DNA of 5,931 nucleotides from Candidatus Peregrinibacteria bacterium (GCA_014728955.1 WJKT01000070.1:1-5931), one strand, 5' to 3'; shown: positions 1 through 5,279, numbered from the stretch's first letter. Translations and numbers: made by a program. Notes: a model not told the origin generated them from the sequence alone.

Positions 1-219
1 CATCAACCACTCGGTGGGATAGAAGGACAAGCTGCAGACATTAGAATTCATGCAGATCACATTATCAGAACAAAAGAACGCTTAAACAAAATTCTGGCCA
101 ATCACACCAAACAATCTTTATCGGTTATAGAAAAAGATACCGATCGCGATAATTTCATGAGTGCCGAAGCAGCAAAAAAATACGGCCTCATCGATAAAAT
201 CATCAAACCGAGAAAATAA
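1..219 (+). CDS. clpP: ATP-dependent Clp protease proteolytic subunit ClpP, C-terminal part (5' end outside window)
   Basis: Frame 1 is open from the first base to TAA at 217-219 and gives 72 residues that read as the C-terminal third of ClpP, the serine protease that forms the barrel-shaped chamber fed by ClpX or ClpA/C in the cytoplasm. The fragment opens with HQPLGG, whose His is the catalytic base of the Ser-His-Asp triad (His122 in mature E. coli ClpP). The segment GQAADIRIHA follows, then KDTDRDNFMSAEAA. The second Asp of DTDRD is codon 50 (148-150) and falls exactly where E. coli Asp171, the third triad member, should be. The end, AKKYGLIDKIIKPRK, has normal family length. The catalytic Ser and N-terminal loops lie upstream of the window, so integrity of the whole gene cannot be judged. 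The gene runs convergently into the RimK-like gene with 19 bases between the stop codons. Confidence 0.96.
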   Translation, partial: HQPLGGIEGQAADIRIHADHIIRTKERLNKILANHTKQSLSVIEKDTDRDNFMSAEAAKKYGLIDKIIKPRK

Positions 220-238
220 GAGAACCGCATATTCACGT

Positions 239-1168
239 TTACGATAGCGGCTCATCAAGTGATTTCCTGTATTTTACGGCATAATCAACAATCATACCGG
301 CAATATCAAGTCCGGAAACATCTGTAATCCCAATAAGCCCCGGGTTACAATTAACTTCCATAATAACCGGACCATCTTTTGATCGCAGCAAATCAACACC
401 GGCAATTTTTAAGTTAAGGGCTTTCGCCGCCGCAAGAGATATAGCCTCTTCTTCTTTTGAAAGCCTTACCATCCTTCCTTTTCCGCCAAGCGCAAGATTC
501 GATCTAAAATCTCTTCCTCCCGAATCACGCTCCATAGAAGCAACCACTTTGCCGTCAATAATAAAGACACGAATATCTTTTCCTTCTGATTCGGCAACAT
601 ATTCCTGAATTAAAAGCGAATTAAAATCGGAACTGGTAAGAAGCATGTCAAACGCGCTATGCAGAGAACGGCGACTTTCAACAATAGCTACCCCCTTCCC
701 TAACGAACCAAACGGCGACTTAATAATAATAGGAAATTTTTTCATTTTTCTAATAGCTTCATCCAAAAATTCAAACCGATTCACCACCATTGTTTTTGGC
801 ACGGGAATACTTTTTTCGGTAAGAAGCTGCAATGTACGTAATTTATTTTTTGCACGCACAAGAGAATCGTAACTTTGAATGATAGGCATCTTAAGCATTT
901 CTATCTGATGCACAATTGAAGCTTTTAAAGCAACATTTTCAAGTGCGGTAAACCGGGGAATAATAACATCAACTTTTGGGAAAGGACGCCCCAAGTATAA
1001 TAATTTCGGCCGTGTTCTCGTATAATAAAGCTGGCACTTATCCACACGTAACACCTTAGGCTTATGCCCTCTTTTTTTGACCGCATCACGTAACATTTTA
1101 ATATCTTTCGGCAGTTTTCGGGATCGCACCGAACTTCCGGGTTTAAACTGCATCAAACCAATTTTCAT
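239..1168 (-). CDS. rimK: RimK-family ATP-grasp ligase (S6 modification / alpha-L-glutamate ligase-like)
   Basis: This 309-residue protein matches RimK in length (about 300) and layout. RimK-family enzymes activate a carboxylate with ATP as an acyl phosphate and ligate an amino acid; E. coli RimK adds glutamates to the C-terminus of ribosomal protein S6. Visible parts are the N-terminal pre-ATP-grasp domain (1-100, with IIPR at 69-72), the helix RAKNKLRTLQLL (105-116), an ATP-binding Lys150 followed by a Gly-rich loop GSLGKGV (154-160), QEY (188-190), KDIR (197-200), DFRSNLALGG (220-229), GVDLLRS (257-263) and the metal-binding EVNCNPG (271-277; Glu271, Asn273). E. coli RimK has EVNASPGLEG here, while this protein has EVNCNPGLIG, so the true acceptor could differ (the related LysX, MptN and CofF ligases share the fold). 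The ATG at 1168 begins MKIGLMQF, a normal family start, 20 bases below a predicted transcription start. No Shine-Dalgarno is seen. The fold is certain and the substrate is not. Confidence 0.9.
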   Translation of the reverse strand: MKIGLMQFKPGSSVRSRKLPKDIKMLRDAVKKRGHKPKVLRVDKCQLYYTRTRPKLLYLGRPFPKVDVIIPRFTALENVALKASIVHQIEMLKMPIIQSYDSLVRAKNKLRTLQLLTEKSIPVPKTMVVNRFEFLDEAIRKMKKFPIIIKSPFGSLGKGVAIVESRRSLHSAFDMLLTSSDFNSLLIQEYVAESEGKDIRVFIIDGKVVASMERDSGGRDFRSNLALGGKGRMVRLSKEEEAISLAAAKALNLKIAGVDLLRSKDGPVIMEVNCNPGLIGITDVSGLDIAGMIVDYAVKYRKSLDEPLS

Positions 1169-1194
1169 ATCGTATCGTTAATTAAAGCCCGTAC

Positions 1195-1222
1195 ATAATA
1201 AGATTATTTTTTTGGAAATCAA
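1195..1222 (-). promoter_or_regulatory. Predicted sigma-70-type promoter of the RimK-like gene
   Basis: On the minus strand TTGATT (1222-1217) is followed after 16 bases by TATTAT (1200-1195). This matches the -35 consensus at 4 of 6 bases and the -10 consensus at 5 of 6. Transcription would begin near 1188, giving a leader of about 20 bases before the ATG at 1168. The position is right and the spacer is acceptable, but AT-rich DNA produces such matches by chance, so this is a prediction only. Confidence 0.5.
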
Positions 1223-1254
1223 GCGTATCATTTATTTAATCGCTTAATACACCT

Positions 1255-1282
1255 TTTAAAGAGCATATTTTATCTGTACAAT
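1255..1282 (+). promoter_or_regulatory. Possible promoter of the lipoprotein gene
   Basis: TTTAAA (1255-1260) and TACAAT (1277-1282) are spaced by 16 bases, and a TG pair sits directly before the -10 box. The -10 box matches consensus at 5 of 6 bases and the -35 box at 4 of 6. Transcription would start near 1289, about 26 bases before the lipoprotein ATG. A second -10-like hexamer, TATTAT at 1290-1295, has no convincing -35 partner. This promoter would be divergent from the RimK-like gene's promoter. Confidence 0.3.
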
Positions 1283-1293
1283 ACGCACGTATT
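1280..1293. promoter_or_regulatory. Short dyad at the predicted lipoprotein transcription start
   Basis: AATACGCACGTATT is an inverted repeat with six-base arms (AATACG/CGTATT) around a central CA. It overlaps the end of the predicted -10 box and covers the predicted start point, a usual place for a repressor operator. No second copy was noticed in the window and no regulator gene is adjacent. Chance is a real alternative for a dyad of this size. Confidence 0.2.
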
Positions 1294-1314
1294 ATTTTCT
1301 AAATAACTCATAAT

Positions 1315-1896
1315 ATGAAACGATATACTATTGCTTTATGCATGATATTTTCATTGATTTTCCTTACCGGATGTTTTGGCAGCAGCGACGACGCAGCCGA
1401 AACGCAATTGGAAAACTTTAGTGTATATAAAGCTCCAACCTTTTCCATAAGTGTGCCGCAACAATGGCAAACTATTGAACCGAAAGATTTTTCACGCGAT
1501 ATCCCTCAGGAGACACAAATTATTTTTAGAGATCATATTCAAAATGATATTTTTACCGCTAATGCAAACGTTACCAAGCGAATCTTGACGCAACCGATAA
1601 GCTCCGTAGAGTATGGAAAAAGTATGGTAAATGAAAATAAAGAATCACTCTTAAATTTTAAAGAAATAAGCCGAGATGAAGAATTTAATATTGCAATCGG
1701 TGGACAAATGCAAAAGACCCTGCTCGTCATGTTTGAAGGGAAAGAAAACGAATCGGAACCAACCATTAGAATCGTTCAAACATATGCAGTTAACGGAAGT
1801 GACGCGTATACCGTAACAGCTGCCTATCGAACTGATGCTTCGGAATTACAAGTGGAAGAAGCTAAAAATATTGTCAAAAGTTTTAAAGTCACCTAG
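1315..1896 (+). CDS. PsbP/DcrB-like lipoprotein
   Basis: The 193-residue product begins with a lipoprotein signal peptide: basic MKR, a hydrophobic stretch (about 5-17) and the lipobox LTGC with Cys20 as the predicted lipidated residue. A short Ser/Asp/Ala-rich linker (22-30) leads into one compact domain (about 35-193). Its opening, with aromatic residues followed by SISVP and a Trp at 51, resembles the start of PsbP/DUF1795 (DcrB/Mog1-fold) domains. The C-terminal helix (about 175-191, ending IVKSFKV) is also typical of that fold. The protein should be anchored on the outer face of the cytoplasmic membrane, or in the outer membrane if one exists. The family has no known catalytic activity and its job here is unknown. 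It lies 53 bases upstream of nifU on the same strand with no clear terminator between, so read-through into nifSU is possible. No Shine-Dalgarno precedes the ATG. Confidence 0.8.
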   Translation: MKRYTIALCMIFSLIFLTGCFGSSDDAAETQLENFSVYKAPTFSISVPQQWQTIEPKDFSRDIPQETQIIFRDHIQNDIFTANANVTKRILTQPISSVEYGKSMVNENKESLLNFKEISRDEEFNIAIGGQMQKTLLVMFEGKENESEPTIRIVQTYAVNGSDAYTVTAAYRTDASELQVEEAKNIVKSFKVT

Positions 1897-1949
1897 CATT
1901 CAATTAGGAATACTTACTGTTATTTTAATATTTGGTTTAATTTAAATAT

Positions 1950-2594
1950 ATGAATACTGATAATACTGGGAATGAAGACGGCAATGGATGGATTTATTCA
2001 GAACGTGTTAAGAAGCATTTTTTCAACCCTCAAAATCTCCTTAAAGAAGATCCGGAAACCTATAAAGCGGATGGTGTCGGCTATGTGGGAAGTCCGGCTT
2101 GCGGAGATATGATGAAAATGTGGATTAAAGTAGATCCAATTACAGATACTATAAAGGAATGTAAATGGCGAACCTTCGGTTGTGCTTCCGCAATCGCCTC
2201 TACGTCTGTTCTTTCTGAAATGGTGACGGAAAACGGCGGCATGGAGCTTGATAAGGCTATGCAGTTGCGACCACAAGATATTGTTGAAAAACTTGCCGGC
2301 TTACCCGACCGTAAAATCCACTGCTCCGTGTTGGGTGATAAAGCACTACGTGCAGCAATTAACGATTATTTTCGTAAAAGCAAACAGGAGCATAGGATTA
2401 TTAAAGATAAAGCAACCGTAGTATGCAGCTGCCTTAACGTAACCGACCATGAAATAGAAGAGGCGGTGCTCGAAGGCAAAAACAGCTACGAAAAAATACA
2501 GGAGCATACAAAAGCGGGAACTGCATGCGGAAGCTGCAAACCCCGAATAGAAAAACTCATTAAACAATATAAACTACAATACTTTGGCGACTGA
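1950..2594 (+). CDS. nifU: NifU-like Fe-S cluster scaffold: IscU domain plus BFD-like [2Fe-2S] domain
   Basis: This cytoplasmic scaffold builds Fe-S clusters from iron and the sulfur supplied by the desulfurase encoded next to it. Residues about 16-142 form an IscU/NifU N-terminal domain: YSERVKKHFFNPQN, then GSPACGD with Cys51 and Asp53, FGCASAIAS with Cys78, and KIHCSVLGD with His124 and Cys125. These are the three cluster-ligand cysteines and the exchange-controlling Asp of IscU. After a linker (about 143-156) comes a BFD-like ferredoxin domain with Cys159-x-Cys161 and Cys193-x2-Cys196, as in the permanent-cluster domain of NifU. The protein stops there at 214 residues. Classical NifU is about 300 residues and adds an Nfu domain with CxxC, which is absent. 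The reading frame overlaps nifS by 11 bases, which implies co-transcription and probable coupling. The start at ATG 1950 lacks a Shine-Dalgarno but leaves a short acidic tail before the domain. This is the only gene here ending in TGA. Confidence 0.93.
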   Translation: MNTDNTGNEDGNGWIYSERVKKHFFNPQNLLKEDPETYKADGVGYVGSPACGDMMKMWIKVDPITDTIKECKWRTFGCASAIASTSVLSEMVTENGGMELDKAMQLRPQDIVEKLAGLPDRKIHCSVLGDKALRAAINDYFRKSKQEHRIIKDKATVVCSCLNVTDHEIEEAVLEGKNSYEKIQEHTKAGTACGSCKPRIEKLIKQYKLQYFGD

Positions 2595-3744
2595 TATTTA
2601 TTTGGATCATGCAGCAACAACACCTATGGATCCTCGTGTGTACGAAGCAATGAAGCCATACTGCATGGAAGAATTCGGAAACCCCTCCGCTATTTGCCAA
2701 CGAGGTCAACACGCAAAAAATGCACTTGAGCAAGCACGACTTACCGTAAGTACACTGCTTGACGCAAAGCCCGAAGAAATTATTTTTACTTCCGGTGGAA
2801 CAGAAAGCGATAACCTTGCGCTTCTTGGCGTTGCACGAGCATATAAAAATAAAGGAAAGCATATTATTACCTCTACCATCGAACACCATGCTGTTTTACA
2901 TACTGCCCAACACTTGGAAAAAGAAGGCTTTGAGGTTACTTATATTCCCGTCGAATCAAACGGAATCGTTGATGCGGCAAAGGTAAAAGAAGCTATGCGG
3001 GATGACACCATCTTGGTATCAATCATGTATGCCAATAATGAGATCGGCACCATTCAGCCTATTGCAAAAATCGGAAGAGCGTGTAAAAAACGAGGTATCC
3101 CCTTTCATACAGATGCCTGTCAGGCAACCGGAGCACTTCAATTGTCGGTTGACCGGCTCCATGTTGATCTTATGACTATCAACGGAAGCAAAATGTACGG
3201 CCCAAAAGGCGTTGGGGTGTTATATGTTCGCTCAACAGTTAATATCGATCCGATTATGTATGGCGGCCAACAAGAAAAAGGTATGCGCCCGGGGACGGAA
3301 AACGTCGCAGGCATTATCGGTCTTGCAAAAGCACTGGAAATAGCCGAAAAAGAGCGTGAAAAAGAATCTGCGCGACTCACTGAGCTGCGCGATTATATGA
3401 TTACAGAATTGGAACAACGTATCCCAAAAACAGAATTAAATGGAGATCCCGTCAATCGTCTTCCAAATAATGTAAATATCTCAATTCTTGAAATAGAAGG
3501 TGAAGCATTACTTCTTCGATTAGATATGAAAGGCATTAACGCTTCGTCAGGATCGGCATGCACCTCCGGAAGCTTAGACCCTTCCCATGTTATTCTGGCC
3601 CTCGGGAAAACTCATTTGGTGGCTCACGGGAGCATACGATTTTCCTTAGGTAAAAGCACCACAAAAAAAGACATCGATTACGTGCTCAATGTCCTGCCTG
3701 AGATTGTCAAAGATTTACGGGCAATAAGCCCCCTATCCGTCTAG
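2584..3744 (+). CDS. nifS: Cysteine desulfurase, NifS/IscS type (PLP-dependent)
   Basis: The enzyme removes sulfur from L-cysteine, giving alanine and a protein persulfide that feeds NifU. At 386 residues it has the usual length. Landmarks in order are YLDHAATTP (6-14), FTSGGTESDN (68-77), EHHAV (100-104, cofactor-stacking His101), HTDACQ (175-180, Asp177 and Gln180), the PLP lysine Lys203 in GSKMYGPKGVG, RPGTEN (235-240) and the active-site loop SSGSACTSGS with Cys326. The long mobile cysteine loop places it in the group I NifS/IscS class rather than SufS. The start is TTG at 2584: the frame upstream holds no ATG or GTG before a TAG at 2548, and TTG leaves a family-typical five residues before YLDHAATT. 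The codon lies inside the end of nifU, so translation is probably coupled to it. The stop is one base from the 3' end of the opposing tRNA gene, leaving no room for a private terminator. Confidence 0.95.
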   Translation: MATDIYLDHAATTPMDPRVYEAMKPYCMEEFGNPSAICQRGQHAKNALEQARLTVSTLLDAKPEEIIFTSGGTESDNLALLGVARAYKNKGKHIITSTIEHHAVLHTAQHLEKEGFEVTYIPVESNGIVDAAKVKEAMRDDTILVSIMYANNEIGTIQPIAKIGRACKKRGIPFHTDACQATGALQLSVDRLHVDLMTINGSKMYGPKGVGVLYVRSTVNIDPIMYGGQQEKGMRPGTENVAGIIGLAKALEIAEKEREKESARLTELRDYMITELEQRIPKTELNGDPVNRLPNNVNISILEIEGEALLLRLDMKGINASSGSACTSGSLDPSHVILALGKTHLVAHGSIRFSLGKSTTKKDIDYVLNVLPEIVKDLRAISPLSV

Positions 3745-3745
3745 G

Positions 3746-3834
3746 TGGTGCCGCGGGAGGGAATCGAACCCTCACATGGTATTACCCATACAGGATTTTA
3801 AGTCCTGCGCGTCTACCAATTCCGCCACCGCGGC
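3746..3834 (-). tRNA. tRNA-Leu, anticodon UAA, with encoded CCA
   Basis: Read on the minus strand, the acceptor GCCGCGG (3834-3828) pairs fully with CCGCGGC (3756-3750), followed by discriminator A (3749) and an encoded CCA (3748-3746). The D arm is closed by GCG/CGC. The anticodon arm CAGGA-CTTAAAA-TCCTG places UAA at 3800-3798, reading UUA codons. A long variable arm, as expected for a class II tRNA, follows, and the T arm GAGGG-TTCGATT-CCCTC is perfect. It is 86 bases without CCA. No intron is present. The gene lies downstream of ferritin on the same strand, with a stem-loop ending four bases before its 5' end, and its 3' end abuts the nifS stop codon. Confidence 0.97.
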
Positions 3835-3838
3835 TCAC

Positions 3839-3875
3839 AGAAAGTGACCTCACTTATTCTTGCAGGTCACCTTCT
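3839..3875 (-). terminator. Stem-loop between ferritin and tRNA-Leu: terminator or processing/protection element
   Basis: Bases 3844-3850 (GTGACCT) pair with 3864-3870 (AGGTCAC). Beyond one A-C mismatch, 3839-3842 pair with 3872-3875, giving an 11-pair stem around a 13-base loop. The structure starts 15 bases after the ferritin stop and ends four bases before the tRNA. On the minus strand it is trailed by only a broken TTTCT, so it is a poor intrinsic terminator. On the plus strand it could end nifS read-through, but the trailing CTTCTT is also weak. It may instead form the 3' end of ferritin mRNA after release of the tRNA. The stem is clear; its role is inferred. Confidence 0.55.
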
Positions 3876-3890
3876 TAGATGCAATAGAAT

Positions 3891-4400
3891 TTATTCTTCG
3901 TCAGCGGAAGGTGTAAATGTTCGTCCACCCAACTCTTTATCGAGCATATACAATCCCGATCCTTTTTCACCGGCTAATTTCACCTTATCAACAATTTTTG
4001 CCGCACTGTCTTCTTCCTCAACCTGCTCATCAATAAACCATTTAAGCATAGATTGCGTTGCATAATCTTTCAATTCAAGTGCCAATTCATATAGCCCGTT
4101 AATCAGCGATGTCACTTCTTTTTCATGTTCCAACACCTGTGTAAACACATCCAGTGGCGAATCAAACTTACTGGTTGGATTACCAATAGCATCCAACTCA
4201 ACTTTTCCGCCACGTTCAAATACATAATTATAAAATTTCATTGCGTGAGACATCTCTTCCTGAGCCTGAATTTTCATCCAATTGGCAAACCCTTCCAGTC
4301 CTTCGGCTTCAAAATATGTCGCCATAGAAAGGTACAGATATGCTGAGTAGAGCTCTGCATTAATCTGTTTGTTGATTGCTGTTTCCATTTTTTTATCCAT
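3891..4400 (-). CDS. ftnA: Bacterial non-haem ferritin (iron storage, ferroxidase)
   Basis: With the ATG at 4400 the product has 169 residues, close to E. coli FtnA (165). It should form a 24-subunit cytoplasmic cage that oxidises Fe(II) and stores it as a mineral. The N-terminus MDKKMETAINKQINAELYSA is typical. Ferroxidase ligands sit where expected: Glu16, Tyr23, Glu48/Glu49, His52 in QEEMSHAMKFY, Glu93 in LEHEKEV, and Glu125-Gln126 with Glu129 in DEQVEEE. Glu48, Glu125 and Glu129 correspond to the third-site residues of FtnA. No haem-binding Met of bacterioferritin type is evident. An in-frame ATG 12 codons further upstream (4436) is unlikely, because it overlaps the predicted -10 box and adds a non-family extension. 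No Shine-Dalgarno is seen. Its neighbourhood with nifU and nifS fits a role in iron handling. No clear Fur box was found. Confidence 0.95.
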   Translation of the reverse strand: MDKKMETAINKQINAELYSAYLYLSMATYFEAEGLEGFANWMKIQAQEEMSHAMKFYNYVFERGGKVELDAIGNPTSKFDSPLDVFTQVLEHEKEVTSLINGLYELALELKDYATQSMLKWFIDEQVEEEDSAAKIVDKVKLAGEKGSGLYMLDKELGGRTFTPSADEE

Positions 4401-4434
4401 AATAATGGGGGTTAATAAATGAAAGGTGTACTTC

Positions 4435-4462
4435 ATACTACTAAAAATATGCTTGTTAGCAA
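4435..4462 (-). promoter_or_regulatory. Predicted sigma-70-type promoter of ferritin
   Basis: On the minus strand TTGCTA (4462-4457) and TAGTAT (4440-4435) are separated by 16 bases, matching consensus at 4 of 6 and 5 of 6 positions. Transcription would begin near 4428, leaving a leader of about 28 bases before the ATG at 4400. The alternative upstream ATG at 4436-4434 overlaps the -10 hexamer and would not be transcribed, which supports the shorter protein. Confidence 0.5.
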
Positions 4463-4485
4463 AGGAAGATTATTCTTTGTTTTTT
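4460..4485 (+). repeat. Inverted repeat with T-run upstream of ferritin (operator-like or terminator-like)
   Basis: CAAAGGA (4460-4466) can pair with TTCTTTG (4473-4479), including one G-T pair, around a six-base loop, followed on the plus strand by six T residues (4480-4485). The shape resembles an intrinsic terminator, but no plus-strand gene lies directly upstream. Its left arm overlaps the ferritin -35 box, so a protein-binding operator is an alternative. The low GC content makes chance formation plausible. Confidence 0.2.
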
Positions 4486-4541
4486 CACACAACCGGCGGT
4501 AAAGTAAGCAGTGAGCGTCATTCTTTAGCTTCCTGATAACT

Positions 4542-5279
4542 ATGAAAAAGGAATCCAAACGGTTCTGGGAAATAGACTTTTTGAGAGGCATCGCCATTAT
4601 TATGATGATCATATTTCATCTTTTATATAACCTGAATTACTTCTCGTATATACAGGTAAATGTTTTTATCGGAGGCTGGGAACTTCTTGGTAAAATAACT
4701 TTTACGCTGTTTCTTTTTCTCGTTGGCATTTCATTAAGCCTTAGTGCCGGCCGAAGAAAAAAAGAACACACGTTCTCGTTTTACGTATATTTAAAACGCG
4801 GCCTTATCTTATTTTCTTGGGGAATGATCATTACAATCGCAAGTTATTTTCTTATCCCCGAAGCGTATATAAAATTTGGTATTTTACATTTAATCGGAGT
4901 GGCTGTTATTATTTCGTACCCGTTCCTTCGTTTTCGATGGACAGCTATTATCGTCGGCGCGGCTATTATTGCCCTTGGAATATACCTACAAGGATATCGA
5001 TTCGAGACTCCCTATTTTTACTGGCTGGGCATTACTCCATATCACTTTACAGCACTCGACCACTTCCCTATTTTTCCTTATTGGGGAATTGTACTTATCG
5101 GCCTAGGTATAGGAAACAAGCTGTATAAAAATTTTGTTCGAAACTTCCCGTTTTTTGACATCGAAAAAAATCATCTGTGCCATTTTTTCACCTTTTTGGG
5201 TAGACACTCTTTATTGATTTATTTGCTCCATCAACCACTGCTAATCGTTTTCTTGCTGCTGTTGCAAAAATTTACGTAA
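4542..5279 (+). CDS. DUF1624 / HGSNAT-type multi-pass membrane acyltransferase-like protein
   Basis: This 245-residue integral membrane protein has about seven hydrophobic segments (approximately 14-34, 46-66, 86-106, 113-129, 133-150, 178-195 and 218-241). The N-terminus RFWEIDFLRGIAIIMMIIFH carries the family signature: Asp12, Arg15-Gly16 and His26, equivalent to the conserved His of the heparan-alpha-glucosaminide N-acetyltransferase catalytic domain. Other family marks are GILHLIG (113-119), the FPIFPYWGIVLIGLGIG block (175-191) and LGRHSLLIYLLHQPLL (219-234). Relatives move acetyl groups from cytoplasmic acetyl-CoA to sugars on the other side of the membrane, but bacterial DUF1624 proteins are mostly uncharacterised, so substrate and even activity are inference. 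Length is normal for the short bacterial form. The ATG at 4542 is chosen because it places the signature near the N-terminus as usual. No Shine-Dalgarno and no good promoter were seen. Its last 39 bases overlap the opposing gene. Confidence 0.85.
   Translation: MKKESKRFWEIDFLRGIAIIMMIIFHLLYNLNYFSYIQVNVFIGGWELLGKITFTLFLFLVGISLSLSAGRRKKEHTFSFYVYLKRGLILFSWGMIITIASYFLIPEAYIKFGILHLIGVAVIISYPFLRFRWTAIIVGAAIIALGIYLQGYRFETPYFYWLGITPYHFTALDHFPIFPYWGIVLIGLGIGNKLYKNFVRNFPFFDIEKNHLCHFFTFLGRHSLLIYLLHQPLLIVFLLLLQKFT

Noticed and set aside
220..253. Possible clpP/rimK bidirectional terminator
   Set aside because: GAG-AA-CCGC can pair with GCGG-CTC, but the stem has a two-base bulge, an 18-base loop and no T-run on either strand.
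645..872. Plus-strand open frame opposite the RimK-like gene, and similar short frames opposite nifU, nifS, ferritin and the membrane protein
   Set aside because: They lie wholly within or antisense to well-supported genes, and their translations resemble no protein family and have frame-shadow composition.
1892..1908. Possible terminator after the lipoprotein gene
   Set aside because: CCTA/TAGG gives only four pairs and no T-run follows, so it is too weak to call.
4401..4436. Upstream in-frame ATG of ferritin (4436) as the true start
   Set aside because: It adds 12 residues (MKYTFHLLTPII) not typical of ferritins, and its ATG overlaps the predicted -10 box, so it should lie outside the transcript.
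4477..4505. Promoter for the DUF1624 gene (TTGTTT, 17 bases, TAAAGT)
   Set aside because: Only 7 of 12 consensus positions match, which is expected by chance in such AT-rich DNA.
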